Assembly (NCBI RefSeq): GCF_016612505.1
Contig: NZ_JAENRR010000014.1
Span: 52,034 to 116,033, forward strand
Source of the DNA: Carboxylicivirga marina
GTDB lineage: Bacteria; Bacteroidota; Bacteroidia; Bacteroidales; Marinilabiliaceae
Direction of reading: 5' to 3'
Length of the DNA stretch: 64,000 nt
A program made the translations under genes and the position numbers. Positions 36,741-46,086 of this stretch are shown one piece after another. The notes below the pieces were generated by a model. It was given only the letters and a program-made list of their open reading frames with translations. It ran no database searches and was not told where the DNA came from. Each line of letters opens with the position of its first letter. The first letter of the stretch is position 1.

Positions 36741-37340
36741 ATGCCTATAGATAAATTTGTAACAGTTCAAACGTCGTTTGTGCCAATGCCAATCGAAAAC
36801 GTGGATACAGACCAGATTATACCGGCCCGCTTCCTGAAAGCAACCACTAAAGATGGTTTTGGTGATAACTTGTTTTACGACTGGCGATACGAAAAAGATG
36901 GTTCACCAAAGGCGGATTTTGTTTTAAATAATCCAGCATACTCGGGTACTGTTTTAGTAGCCGGTAAAAACTTTGGAAGTGGTTCGAGTCGCGAGCATGC
37001 TGCCTGGGCTATCGATGGTTATGGTTTTAAGGCTGTCGTATCTAGCTTTTTTGCTGATATATTCAGAGGTAACTCGCTGAACAATGGTGTGTTGCCAGTT
37101 CAGGTATCCGAAGCGTTTTTAGCAGGACTGTTTAAAGCAGTAGATGCTGATAATAAAGCTGAGGTAAAAATTGATTTGGAGAGCCAAACAATTACGAATG
37201 TAAACACAGGTGATTCAGAGGGCTTCGAAATCAATTCATACAAAAAGAATTGCCTCATGAATGGCTATGATGATATTGATTATTTATTAAGCCTGAGTAA
37301 GGAGATTGAGGCTTATGAAGCTAAGGCTGTTAAGTTTTAG
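36741..37340 (+). CDS. leuD: 3-isopropylmalate dehydratase small subunit
   Basis: 199 aa swivel domain subunit with the conserved [15 protein letters not shown] and [16 protein letters not shown] segments. It is preceded by AGGAGGAA, one of the few strong Shine-Dalgarno-like sequences in the window, at a spacing suitable for translation from 36741. Confidence 0.96.
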   Translation: MPIDKFVTVQTSFVPMPIENVDTDQIIPARFLKATTKDGFGDNLFYDWRYEKDGSPKADFVLNNPAYSGTVLVAGKNFGSGSSREHAAWAIDGYGFKAVVSSFFADIFRGNSLNNGVLPVQVSEAFLAGLFKAVDADNKAEVKIDLESQTITNVNTGDSEGFEINSYKKNCLMNGYDDIDYLLSLSKEIEAYEAKAVKF

Positions 37341-37561
37341 TACTACAGTCTACTTAATTTTAGCAGAGTCTGATAATAGATAGAAAGTCATCTCGACTAC
37401 CGTTCGGTGCACCATCACCGGACGGAGTTGGATGATGAAGGACACGAAAAGTTTATAGTTTATAAGTTTATTTTGAGCTTCTCATCATGTAAATCATCTT
37501 GTGTCTTATGTCTAGAATCTTGAATCTCAAAAAACATTAACCACAATAACCAAAGGATTAC

Positions 37562-39094
37562 ATGACTATAGAGCTAATGGATACCACCTTACGCGACGGC
37601 GAGCAAACTACCGGTGTGTCGTTTAACGAATCGGAGAAGCTGGCCATGGCGACCATGCTGCTCGAAGAGTTAAAGGTGGACAGAATAGAAGTGGCATCAG
37701 CACGAGTCAGTGATGGCGAGTATCGTGCTGTGCAGAAAATATGTGAGTGGGCATCAAAAAAAGGTTTGTTAGATAAGGTTGAGGTACTTGGCTTTGTTGA
37801 CGGCCAAACGTCTTTGGAGTGGATTCAAAGTGCTGGCGGAAGAGTTGTCAATCTTTTAACCAAAGGTTCGCTGAAGCATGTTACCAGCCAATTAGGAAAA
37901 ACTCCTCAAGAGCATGTAGCGGATATTAAAAAGGTAATTGCTGCAGCTGAAGAAATGGATATTGATGTCAATATTTATCTTGAAGATTGGTCGAATGGTA
38001 TGATTGATTCGCCCGAATATGTGTATTTTGTTCTGGATGAGTTGCAGCAAACGAGTATTAAGCGATTTATGTTACCTGATACACTTGGGATATTAAATCC
38101 GGCTCAGGTTGAAGAGTTCTGCGCTTCTATTATTACGCGTTATCCTGATTTGCACATTGATTTTCACGCTCATAATGATTATGATTTGGCAGTGGCTAAT
38201 GTTTTTGCTGCTATTAGAGCCGGTGTGCAAGGAATCCATACCACCATTAATGGCTTGGGTGAACGAGCAGGAAATGCACCGCTTGCCAGTGTTGTTGGTC
38301 TATTTAATGATCAACTAAATGTTAAAACCAATATTGAGGAGTCGAATATTACAAAAGTTAGTCAACTGGTTGAAAGCTTCTCAGGTATTCGCATTCCCAC
38401 AAATAAACCATTAACCGGAGAGTTTGTGTTTACCCAATGTGCCGGTATTCATGCTGATGGAGATAATAAAGATAACCTTTATTTCAATCGATTAATGCCA
38501 GAACGTTTTGGTCGTGTACGTAAATATGCACTTGGTAAAACATCCGGAAAGGCCAATATTCTGAAGAATTTAGAAGAATTGGGAATTGATTTGTCATCTG
38601 AAGAAATGAAAAAGGTGACAGAGCGTGTGATTGAATTAGGTGATAAAAAAGAAACAGTTACCACAGAAGATTTACCTTACATTATATCTGATGTGATTAA
38701 AAGTTCATCAATTAAAGAACATATAAAAGTAAAAAATTATAGTCTTCAACTAACAAAGGGGCTTATGCCTTTAGCCAATGTGAGTATCGAAATTGATGAA
38801 GAGGTACATCAGGAAACCGCAAATGGGGATGGACAGTACGATGCGTTTATGCATGCTATTTGGAAGATTTATGACAAGCTTGGAAAAAACCATCCGGTTT
38901 TAGAAGATTACATTGTCACTATTCCTCCGGGAGGAAAAACGGATGCATTGGTTGAGACAGTTATCTCATGGGAGTTTAAAGGCCGATTGTTTAAAACTCG
39001 TGGACTTGATGCAGACCAAACGGAAGCCGCTATTAAAGCGACCGTAAAAATGCTTAACTTGATTGAAAACGGAAATTTTAAAATTATAAACTAG
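37562..39094 (+). CDS. cimA: Second 2-isopropylmalate synthase-like gene, probable citramalate synthase
   Basis: 510 aa DRE-TIM metallolyase with [20 protein letters not shown], metal ligands HAHNDYDLAVAN and [16 protein letters not shown], and a C-terminal LeuA-type regulatory domain (about 380-505). The sequence TTGVSF in place of VPGCQL follows the citramalate or homocitrate-type active site rather than isopropylmalate synthase. Citramalate plus LeuCD and LeuB would give 2-oxobutyrate for isoleucine without threonine. Its place between leuD and leuB supports this; the assay-defining residues cannot be fully tested by eye, so the substrate is inference. Confidence 0.7.
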   Translation: MTIELMDTTLRDGEQTTGVSFNESEKLAMATMLLEELKVDRIEVASARVSDGEYRAVQKICEWASKKGLLDKVEVLGFVDGQTSLEWIQSAGGRVVNLLTKGSLKHVTSQLGKTPQEHVADIKKVIAAAEEMDIDVNIYLEDWSNGMIDSPEYVYFVLDELQQTSIKRFMLPDTLGILNPAQVEEFCASIITRYPDLHIDFHAHNDYDLAVANVFAAIRAGVQGIHTTINGLGERAGNAPLASVVGLFNDQLNVKTNIEESNITKVSQLVESFSGIRIPTNKPLTGEFVFTQCAGIHADGDNKDNLYFNRLMPERFGRVRKYALGKTSGKANILKNLEELGIDLSSEEMKKVTERVIELGDKKETVTTEDLPYIISDVIKSSSIKEHIKVKNYSLQLTKGLMPLANVSIEIDEEVHQETANGDGQYDAFMHAIWKIYDKLGKNHPVLEDYIVTIPPGGKTDALVETVISWEFKGRLFKTRGLDADQTEAAIKATVKMLNLIENGNFKIIN

Positions 39095-39172
39095 ACTATT
39101 AGAATTTAGACGGATGGATACCTAAACTAAAATGTACACCTGAAATTTATTTCTTATGTGTTAAGTCAAGTT

Positions 39173-39217
39173 GTCTATTGTCTAACAGTCTATTGTCTAA
39201 TAATCTATTATCTAGAG
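39173..39217 (+). repeat. TCTA word repeat before leuB
   Basis: The 45 bp before the leuB start consist of TCTA repeated six times at 7-8-nt intervals (TCTATTG, TCTAACAG, TCTATTG, TCTAATAA, TCTATTA, TCTAGAG). A similar but weaker run lies in the ilvD-ilvB spacer. Confidence 0.6.
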
Positions 39218-40279
39218 ATGAAATTAAATATCGCAGTTTTGCCGGGAGACGGCATTGGACCGGAAATAGTAGCACAAGCACAAAAAGTAATGGATGCAGT
39301 TGCCGTAAAGTATAACCACGAGATCGTATATACTAACGCATTGGTTGGGGCAACAGCAATCGACAAAGTAGGTAATCCATACCCTGATGAAACACACGAG
39401 GTTTGTATGAATTCAGATGCGGTACTGTTTGGTGCTATTGGAGATCCTAAATATGACAACGACCCAAAAGCAAAAGTTCGACCTGAGCAAGGCTTGTTGG
39501 CTATGCGCAAAAAACTTGGTTTATATGCCAATATTCGCCCGGTTACCACTTTTCCATCTTTATTAGATAAAAGTCCTTTGCGCTTGGATATTGTTGAAGG
39601 AGCTGATTTTGTGGTTGTGCGTGAGCTTACTGGCGGTATCTATTTTGGTGAAAAGGGTCGTTCAGAAGATTTGAAGAAAGCCTTTGATACATGTACTTAT
39701 ACAACTGAAGAAATCGAACGCATTCTGAAATTAGCATTCTCATATGCTGGTAAGAGAGATAAGCGTTTGACAGTTATTGATAAGGCTAATGTTTTAGCAA
39801 CCTCTCGTTTGTGGCGCGAAACTGCCCAAGGTATGGAAGCTGATTACAAAGATATTGAGGTTGATTACATGTTTGTTGACAATGCAGCGATGCAATTAAT
39901 TCAATGGCCTAAGAAATTTGATGTGATGGTAACCGAGAATATGTTCGGCGATATCATTAGCGACGAAGCATCTGTTATTACTGGTTCTCTAGGTTTGTTA
40001 CCTTCAGCATCGGTTGGTGTTCACACATCGGTGTTTGAGCCAATTCATGGTTCATACCCTCAGGCTGCAGGTAAAGATATAGCTAACCCTATAGCAACTG
40101 TTTTATCGGCTGCAATGTTATTAGAATCGCTTGACCTACTCGAAGAGGCAAAAGCTGTACGCGATGCTGTTAACCAATCGCTCGATGCTGGTGTCGTCAC
40201 CGAGGATATAGCTAAAGATGATAATGTCAGTAAAACATCGGAAGTTGGTGATTGGCTCGCTAATTGCATTAAAAAGTAA
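39218..40279 (+). CDS. leuB: 3-isopropylmalate dehydrogenase
   Basis: 353 aa from [18 protein letters not shown]; the frame is open to 39158, but those codons are the TCTA spacer repeats. It oxidatively decarboxylates 3-isopropylmalate with NAD. Substrate-site [14 protein letters not shown] and [14 protein letters not shown], and the metal-binding [12 protein letters not shown], are intact. It could also act on methylmalate if the cimA-like gene makes citramalate. A terminator follows. Confidence 0.96.
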   Translation: MKLNIAVLPGDGIGPEIVAQAQKVMDAVAVKYNHEIVYTNALVGATAIDKVGNPYPDETHEVCMNSDAVLFGAIGDPKYDNDPKAKVRPEQGLLAMRKKLGLYANIRPVTTFPSLLDKSPLRLDIVEGADFVVVRELTGGIYFGEKGRSEDLKKAFDTCTYTTEEIERILKLAFSYAGKRDKRLTVIDKANVLATSRLWRETAQGMEADYKDIEVDYMFVDNAAMQLIQWPKKFDVMVTENMFGDIISDEASVITGSLGLLPSASVGVHTSVFEPIHGSYPQAAGKDIANPIATVLSAAMLLESLDLLEEAKAVRDAVNQSLDAGVVTEDIAKDDNVSKTSEVGDWLANCIKK

Positions 40280-40288
40280 GTAACTTGT

Positions 40289-40324
40289 AAACCTGTCAGG
40301 ATGATAAATCTTGACAGGTTTTTT
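40289..40324 (+). terminator. Terminator after leuB
   Basis: AAACCTGTCA (40289-40298) and TGACAGGTTT (40312-40321) form a 10-bp stem followed by T. It separates ilvA from the leu genes or attenuates into it. Confidence 0.8.
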
Positions 40325-40395
40325 GATTTTCTATACTAGATCAGTTTTTTGATTCTGGTGTATTGATACATTATTATTTAATACCCCAACAACAA

Positions 40396-41676
40396 ATGAC
40401 AACAAACAGTAAAATAGCAGCTTTTTCAGATTATTACCCCTCACTGGATGCTGTAAAAAAAGCCAAAGAAACCATCTCTGATGTGGTAGAAACCACACCA
40501 TTAATGCGTAATCTTAATTTATCAAAGCAGTTTTGCTCTAACGTATATCTAAAAAGGGAAGACTTACAAACGGTTCGTTCTTATAAGATTAGAGGTGCTT
40601 ATAACAAGATTAAAAATCTGACAAAACAGCAGGTTGAATCAGGTATTGTATGTGCCAGTGCAGGCAATCATGCACAAGGTGTAGCTTTTTCATGCCGTGA
40701 ATTACATATCAATGGCTATATTTTCATGCCGGCTACCACACCTCGTCAAAAGGTTAATCAGGTAAAAATGTTTGGTCAGGGCTTTGTTGAAGTAATACTC
40801 AAAGGTGATACTTTTGATGATGCTTATAAGGCAGCTATGGATGAATGTGCACGTACTGGCAGAACTTTTATTCACCCATTTGATGATCCACAAATTATCG
40901 AAGGGCAAGCAACGGTTGGACTTGAATTAATTGAGCAGACAGATAAGCCCATTGATTTCATTTTTGTACCAATTGGAGGTGGGGGATTAGTGGCCGGACT
41001 AGGAGCTTATATCAAACAAATCACTCCAGAAACAAAGATTATTGGTGTTGAGCCAGCTGGTGCACCTGCCATGCAACGCTCTATGGAACAGGGTGAGGTG
41101 GTTGAACTATCCGAAATCGATAAGTTCGTTGATGGTGCCGCTGTTAAAAAAGTGGGTAGTATTAATTTATCTATTTGCCAGCGCGTATTGGATGATATGA
41201 TTTTGGTTCCGGAAGGGAAAATCTGCACAAAAATTCTGGAGTTGTATAATTATGAAGCTATCGTTGTTGAACCTGCAGGGGCTTTAAGTATCGCCGCTTT
41301 GGATTATTATGCTGACCAAATCATCGGTAAAAATGTGGTTTGTATTCTGAGTGGTAGTAACAACGATATTACACGTACCGAAGAGATTAAGGAGCGCTCT
41401 TTGCTTTATGAAGGATTAAAGCATTACTTTATTGTGCGTTTCCCTCAACGTGCCGGTGCATTAAAAACCTTTGTTAATACTGTACTTGGTCCTGGTGATG
41501 ACATTACGCATTTCGAATATAAAAAGAAAACGGCACGTGCCATGGGACCAGTTGTGATTGGTGTTGAATTGCAAAAGCCAGATGATTTCGATGGGCTGCA
41601 AAAGCGTATGGAGGAACATGGTTTTGTAGCCGAATACTTAAATGAAAAACCAGATCTGTTTCAGTATTTAATATAA
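40396..41676 (+). CDS. ilvA: Threonine ammonia-lyase (biosynthetic threonine deaminase)
   Basis: 426 aa PLP enzyme that makes 2-oxobutyrate from threonine. The PLP-lysine motif VRSYKIRGAYNKI and the glycine loop IGGGGLVAGLG are present; the C-terminal ACT-like regulatory domain begins near residue 330 (LKHYFIVRFPQRAGAL). The start MTTNSKIAAF at 40396 is preferred over 40363, which lies in spacer. It is the last gene of the operon; the hairpin upstream suggests partial independence. Confidence 0.95.
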   Translation: MTTNSKIAAFSDYYPSLDAVKKAKETISDVVETTPLMRNLNLSKQFCSNVYLKREDLQTVRSYKIRGAYNKIKNLTKQQVESGIVCASAGNHAQGVAFSCRELHINGYIFMPATTPRQKVNQVKMFGQGFVEVILKGDTFDDAYKAAMDECARTGRTFIHPFDDPQIIEGQATVGLELIEQTDKPIDFIFVPIGGGGLVAGLGAYIKQITPETKIIGVEPAGAPAMQRSMEQGEVVELSEIDKFVDGAAVKKVGSINLSICQRVLDDMILVPEGKICTKILELYNYEAIVVEPAGALSIAALDYYADQIIGKNVVCILSGSNNDITRTEEIKERSLLYEGLKHYFIVRFPQRAGALKTFVNTVLGPGDDITHFEYKKKTARAMGPVVIGVELQKPDDFDGLQKRMEEHGFVAEYLNEKPDLFQYLI

Positions 41677-41701
41677 CACTGAAATTAGGTTATTAGATAC
41701 A

Positions 41702-41733
41702 AAAAGAGCAACTTCATTTGAAGTTGCTCTTTT
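41702..41733. terminator. Bidirectional terminator after ilvA
   Basis: AAAAGAGCAACTTCA and TGAAGTTGCTCTTTT form a 15-bp perfect stem with a very short loop, flanked by A and T runs suitable for both directions. Confidence 0.9.
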
Positions 41734-41736
41734 AGG

Positions 41737-41919
41737 TTATTCGATTTCTTTTTTTGATTCTTTATCACTTTTTTTCAGTCGTTTAGCATCTTTTAAGCAC
41801 TTGTGAATCATCCATTCAAGCTGACCATTGACACTTCTGAATTCATCATCCGCCCACTTTTCGATCTGCTTAAATGTTTCAGGGTCAATTCTTAATACAA
41901 ATGATTTTTTCTTGCTCAT
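41737..41919 (-). CDS. Ribbon-helix-helix protein (Arc-like)
   Basis: 60 aa: a basic start (MSKKKSFVLRIDPETFKQIE) whose strand and two helices (QIEKWADDEFRSVNGQLEWM) match the Arc/CopG-type ribbon-helix-helix DNA-binding fold, with a lysine-rich tail. It lies 4 nt after the SPFH gene in the same direction and convergent to ilvA; a palindrome upstream of the SPFH gene may be its operator. It is a typical partner of SPFH genes in Bacteroidota. Confidence 0.8.
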   Translation of the reverse strand: MSKKKSFVLRIDPETFKQIEKWADDEFRSVNGQLEWMIHKCLKDAKRLKKSDKESKKEIE

Positions 41920-41923
41920 AGCA

Positions 41924-42778
41924 TTAATTGTGTAATGTGCCTGTGTTAATTACAGGCGTCGCTTCTTTATCGCCGCACAAAACTACCATTAAATTGCTAA
42001 CCATGGAAGCTTTTTGATGTTCGTCAAAATTGATTATATCATCTTCAGCTAGTTGGGTTAAAGCATCTTCTACCATGCCAACAGCACCCTCTACAATTTT
42101 CTTACGTGCTGCTACAATGGCAACAGCTTGTTGGCGTTTTAGCATCGAACTGGCAATTTCTGGTGCATAAGCTAAATAGCCAATGCGTGCTTCCATCACC
42201 TCAATGCCTGCTATTGCTAATCGTTCGGTTATTTCATTTTCCAAAGCTTCGTTAACCTCGTGCATGCCTGAGCGTAATGTGACTTCAGCCTGAGCGTCAT
42301 CAAAATTGTCGTAAGGATACGAACCGGCAAGCTTTCTTACGGCTGCATCTGTTTGAACTCGAACAAACTCTTCATAATGATCTACCTCAAAAGCAGCTTT
42401 GTAAGTCTCTTTTACTTTCCAGACCAGGATTACATTAATCATGATTGGATTACCAATGCGGTCATTTACTTTAAGTCGTTCACTATCGAAGTTACGGGCG
42501 CGTAATGAAATCCTTTGTTTTGTGTAAAATGGATTGGCCCAGAAAAAGCCATTTTCTTTAACCGTTCCTTTATAGGCTCCAAACAACACTAATACCTTTG
42601 AACCATTAGGGTTAACGATGAAAAAGCCAGGGAGCATGGCTAAAATAAAAGGGATAGCTATTATTAAAAGATATAGCTCTTGGATCACAATTGTTGCTAT
42701 GGTGGTAGCAAGCAATACAAAGAATACCATCAGCATCAGGTATCCATTTTTTGGTTTAGTTATTTGTTCTTGTTTCAT
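41924..42778 (-). CDS. SPFH/Band 7 (stomatin-like) membrane protein
   Basis: 284 aa with two N-terminal hydrophobic helices (about 10-60) and an SPFH domain ([19 protein letters not shown] through [27 protein letters not shown]). The C-terminal helices ([20 protein letters not shown]) have the alanine-rich heptad pattern of oligomerising SPFH proteins. These proteins organise membrane microdomains. It is followed directly by the ribbon-helix-helix gene. Confidence 0.88.
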   Translation of the reverse strand: MKQEQITKPKNGYLMLMVFFVLLATTIATIVIQELYLLIIAIPFILAMLPGFFIVNPNGSKVLVLFGAYKGTVKENGFFWANPFYTKQRISLRARNFDSERLKVNDRIGNPIMINVILVWKVKETYKAAFEVDHYEEFVRVQTDAAVRKLAGSYPYDNFDDAQAEVTLRSGMHEVNEALENEITERLAIAGIEVMEARIGYLAYAPEIASSMLKRQQAVAIVAARKKIVEGAVGMVEDALTQLAEDDIINFDEHQKASMVSNLMVVLCGDKEATPVINTGTLHN

Positions 42779-42789
42779 AGTGATATTAA

Positions 42790-42809
42790 AATAGTATCAC
42801 AATACTATT
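42790..42809. promoter_or_regulatory. Candidate operator upstream of the SPFH gene
   Basis: AATAGTAT and ATACTATT, 8 bp each around CACA, lie 11 bp from the SPFH start codon, the usual location of a ribbon-helix-helix repressor site. Confidence 0.5.
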
Positions 42810-42896
42810 AAAATAAGTTTACATTGTCAAGTCATTGTAATACATTCTTAATTGGAAATTAATTCGTTTATCGTATTTTTAATTCAAATATGAATT

Positions 42897-43550
42897 ATGA
42901 AATTACTGCTTACGTCTCTGGTAATACTTTTTATGAGCCTACCTGTTTCTGCTAAATGGGTCGATGGTTATGTTGTTGATAAGGAAGGCACAACAATTAA
43001 AGGAAAGGTTTATCTGAATAATCACACCGTAAAATCAAGAAGTGCATATGTTCGCGATGGCTTATTCTTAAATGATTATCATCGGGAAGTTTTTTTTAAA
43101 GAGAACGGTAAAAGAAAGCGAGCGTATGGACCTGAAGACCTAAGAGAATACAGCTTTGAATACAAAGGCAAGTTTTATTATTTTGAAAGTTTTGAGTTAG
43201 AGTATAAAAGTATTGTTAAAGCAGAGCGACAAACAGACAGGTTTCTTCAGGTAATGTATAGTGGACATTGCAAATTGTATCGCAATATAAGCGAAAGCCT
43301 GTATAATGATGGCCTCGTAAGAATAGAGCCTACAATTGATTACTATATATATAACAGTGAGCTTGGTTTAACCATGGTAGCTTCTGTAAATGATTATAAA
43401 CATTTAAAGGATATTTTACTGGCATATAATTTTGACCAGCGTTATGTAGATGGTTTAAAAAAGCGGCTAAATATTCGTGATATTCCGCAAATTATCATTG
43501 ATTATGAACTGTGGAATGAAGAAAACAGGCAGCCAGTTTTTAATACTTAA
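42897..43550 (+). CDS. Secreted protein of unknown function
   Basis: 217 aa with a signal peptide (LLLTSLVILFMSLPVSAK). The mature part is beta-rich with KWVDGYVVDKEGTTIKGKVY, then a helical C-terminus (LKDILLAYNFDQRYVDGLKKRL). No family recognised. Its 3' end overlaps the 3' end of the convergent zinc permease gene by 11 bp. Confidence 0.6.
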   Translation: MKLLLTSLVILFMSLPVSAKWVDGYVVDKEGTTIKGKVYLNNHTVKSRSAYVRDGLFLNDYHREVFFKENGKRKRAYGPEDLREYSFEYKGKFYYFESFELEYKSIVKAERQTDRFLQVMYSGHCKLYRNISESLYNDGLVRIEPTIDYYIYNSELGLTMVASVNDYKHLKDILLAYNFDQRYVDGLKKRLNIRDIPQIIIDYELWNEENRQPVFNT

Positions 43551-44352
43551 AAAGCTTAACAACTCGTAATATTCCGTATGATATTGTTAAAGTAAAAATT
43601 ATAGTTGCTCCGGATGGCAGGTCCAAATAATAGGCAATAAGTAGTCCGGATACACTGCCAATAACACTGATAATTACCGAATTAATCATCATTTTCTTCA
43701 AATCCTTCGAGAATAGATTTGCTGCCGAAGCTGGAATGGTAAATAAAGAAAGTACGAGAATTATCCCCATTACTTTAATTGATAATACAATAGCCATGGC
43801 AACTAATATGGCGCTAATGTATTTAATAGCTTGCACAGGAAGTCCTGAAACTTGTGCAAATTCTGAATTAAAAGCGACAGATAAAACAGTCGGATAAAAG
43901 AATTTTAGTAAGGCAATACAAATTATAGAAATAACCGCCAACCAAATTAAATCTAGCATCTGAACAGTTAGGATATCACCAAATAGAAAACCCATAAGGT
44001 TAGGCGTGTAACCTGGAGTTAGAAAAACAAATAAGATACCGATAGCCATACCCAATGACCACAGAATAGCTATGGAACTATCTTCTCTGATTCCTGCTTT
44101 ATTGCTACTCCATTCAATTCCAACCGCTGATAAAACAGCAAATATGGCTGCACCCACAAAAGGAGGAAAGCCCAAATAATAAGCAATTCCCATCCCGCCA
44201 AATGAAGCATGCGTTATGCCACCACTGATAAAGACATTACGACGCGCTACAATATAACTGCCAATTATGCCTGCAATAAGTGAGGTTAAAGTAGCCGCTA
44301 TTAACGCATTTCTGAAGAAACTAAAGCTTAATAGTTCTATTATTTCATTCAT
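43540..44352 (-). CDS. znuB: Zinc/manganese ABC transporter permease
   Basis: 270 aa with about eight transmembrane helices of the ABC-3 family (ALIAATLTSLIAGIIGSYIV at the N-terminus; the conserved GITHASFGGMGIAYYLG). It forms the membrane channel with ZnuC. Its start overlaps the znuC stop by 8 bp, indicating translational coupling. Confidence 0.92.
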   Translation of the reverse strand: MNEIIELLSFSFFRNALIAATLTSLIAGIIGSYIVARRNVFISGGITHASFGGMGIAYYLGFPPFVGAAIFAVLSAVGIEWSSNKAGIREDSSIAILWSLGMAIGILFVFLTPGYTPNLMGFLFGDILTVQMLDLIWLAVISIICIALLKFFYPTVLSVAFNSEFAQVSGLPVQAIKYISAILVAMAIVLSIKVMGIILVLSLFTIPASAANLFSKDLKKMMINSVIISVIGSVSGLLIAYYLDLPSGATIIFTLTISYGILRVVKLFKY

Positions 44353-45085
44353 GTTCGTGGTGTTTTAAAACCCTGTGTGGAACATGACCATGACTGACTA
44401 GTTCAATTGGGCAATTGTATGACTGAAGTACTTCATTGGTAATTTTATTTGAATGGTGGTAGTGGAGGCCTCCATTTACACATGCAATTGTTTTTACCAT
44501 CGATGAAATGGTTCCAACATCGTGTGACACCAATAAAATTGCCATGTCTTTATTTAATTCGCCAAGTAGATTATATAAGCTGGCTTCAAATGTTTTATCA
44601 ACATAAGTATTGGGTTCATCTAAAATGAGAAGATTAGGGTTACTCATTAGAGCTCTGCATAAGAAAATTCGTTGCATTTGTCCGCCCGAAAGTTCTCCTA
44701 TTGGCATGTTGTGTACATTCTTAAGACCGATGAATTCCAAAAGCTCATCTACTTTTTGCAGTGTTTGTTTGCTTGGTTTACTCCACCATTTATCATTAAC
44801 AAATCGTCCTGAAAGAATCACATCTCTAATAGTGATTGGAAATTGTTTGTCAATAGAATTTACTTGTGGGAGATATCCAATTTTGAGATTAGGATCCTTT
44901 TTAATTACCCCGGAAGCTGGTTTTAATAATTCAATTATGATCTTGAGTAAGGTCGTTTTACCTCCTCCATTCGGACCTATTATCCCAATAAAGTCATTTT
45001 CATTCACGTCCAGATTAACGTTGCTCAGAACAACGTTGTTGTCATAGGCAGCCGTAATATTGTGAACTTGAACAAGTGGTTTCAT
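44345..45085 (-). CDS. znuC: Zinc ABC transporter ATP-binding protein
   Basis: 246 aa. Walker A GPNGGGKTTLL, signature LSGGQMQR, Walker B LLILDEPN and the H-switch VSHDVG are all present. It energises zinc uptake with ZnuB. The C-terminal tail contains a few histidines (GLHYHHSN, HGHVPHRVLKHHEHE), a feature of some ZnuC proteins. Confidence 0.95.
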   Translation of the reverse strand: MKPLVQVHNITAAYDNNVVLSNVNLDVNENDFIGIIGPNGGGKTTLLKIIIELLKPASGVIKKDPNLKIGYLPQVNSIDKQFPITIRDVILSGRFVNDKWWSKPSKQTLQKVDELLEFIGLKNVHNMPIGELSGGQMQRIFLCRALMSNPNLLILDEPNTYVDKTFEASLYNLLGELNKDMAILLVSHDVGTISSMVKTIACVNGGLHYHHSNKITNEVLQSYNCPIELVSHGHVPHRVLKHHEHE

Positions 45086-45090
45086 TGGGT

Positions 45091-45966
45091 TTATTGGTTT
45101 TCAAGATGACTGATAAACCGCTCCATTTCTGCCATCCAGTTTTCTGAAAGTGGATTAACCTGCACAGTGTTAGCTCCAATTTCTTCAGAAATAACTTTGG
45201 CATTTGATTGGTCAAATTCTTGCTGAATATAGATGGTTTTAATCTGCTTTTCCCTGGCAAGTTCAATGGTTGATTTCAGTTTCCCCGGTGTTGGTGTTTT
45301 ACCTTCGAACTCTATGGTAATTTGTTCAAAGTTATATGCTCGGGCTAAATATGTATAAGCCGGGTGAAAAATCATAAATGTTAAGTCTGGATTGCGTGTT
45401 TGAAGTTTATTCAAACGTTCATCCATCTCGTCTAGTTCACCAATGAAAATCTCATAGTTTGAACTCACTAAGTCTTTATATTCAGGGAATAAAGCTAGTA
45501 AATGCTTTTTTAGATTTCGTGTTAATATTTTTACCTCTTTTGGTGAAGTCCATGTATGGGGATCAACACCTCCGGTGCATATATGGTCGTGGTCGTGGTC
45601 ATGATGATGATGTTCGCCCTGTATGATATCGATGCCGTCAGACAAATCAAACCATTTCATATTTTGATTGGCTGCATTCAGTTTATCATTCCAGCCGGCT
45701 TCGAAACCCAGATGTCCCATTTTAAAATAGGCGATTGATTTTGAGAGTCGTTTTATTTGTGCTGCAGTAGGTGCATAACTGGCGTGATCTGAACCTTGCG
45801 GGATCATAATATTAACATCAAGCGAATCGCCCATGAGTCTCTCAATAAAATATTTTTGAGGTGCAATGCTTACTGTCACTATTGGCTTGTTATCAATTTT
45901 TGTTTTGGTGTTGCAGGCAGATAGTGCTGTTAAGGCAATTAAAATTGCTAATAATATATTCTTCAT
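45091..45966 (-). CDS. znuA: Zinc ABC transporter substrate-binding lipoprotein
   Basis: 291 aa, lipoprotein signal with lipobox LSAC (Cys18). It belongs to the cluster A-I metal-binding protein family; the zinc ligand loop EHHHHDHDHDH lies at about residues 118-128, between the two lobes, as in ZnuA proteins. Conserved VDPHTW and the C-terminal QVNPLSENW-type segment are present. It is the first gene of the znuACB operon, with an operator/promoter upstream. Confidence 0.94.
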   Translation of the reverse strand: MKNILLAILIALTALSACNTKTKIDNKPIVTVSIAPQKYFIERLMGDSLDVNIMIPQGSDHASYAPTAAQIKRLSKSIAYFKMGHLGFEAGWNDKLNAANQNMKWFDLSDGIDIIQGEHHHHDHDHDHICTGGVDPHTWTSPKEVKILTRNLKKHLLALFPEYKDLVSSNYEIFIGELDEMDERLNKLQTRNPDLTFMIFHPAYTYLARAYNFEQITIEFEGKTPTPGKLKSTIELAREKQIKTIYIQQEFDQSNAKVISEEIGANTVQVNPLSENWMAEMERFISHLENQ

Positions 45967-46022
45967 GTAGTAATCTTTTGTATCGGAGTGTATTAGATTT
46001 ATTTATCATACACGTAAGTGCG

Positions 46023-46053
46023 CAAAAATACACGTTTATGAGGAATAATGCAA
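46023..46053 (-). promoter_or_regulatory. Promoter of znuACB
   Basis: On the minus strand, TATTTTTG (46030 down to 46023) is the -7 box, and TTG (46053-46051) the -33 box, spacer 20 nt. The -33 box falls inside the 15-bp palindrome at 46049-46063. Confidence 0.75.
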
Positions 46054-46063
46054 CATTGTTGCA
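46049..46063. promoter_or_regulatory. Candidate Zur operator
   Basis: TGCAACATTGTTGCA is an exact palindrome apart from its central base. It covers the -33 box of znuACB, where a bound repressor would block transcription. Zinc regulation (Zur, Fur family) is the likely controller; the regulator gene is not in the window. Confidence 0.65.
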
Positions 46064-46086
46064 ATAAATAAGAGACCTTTAACTCC

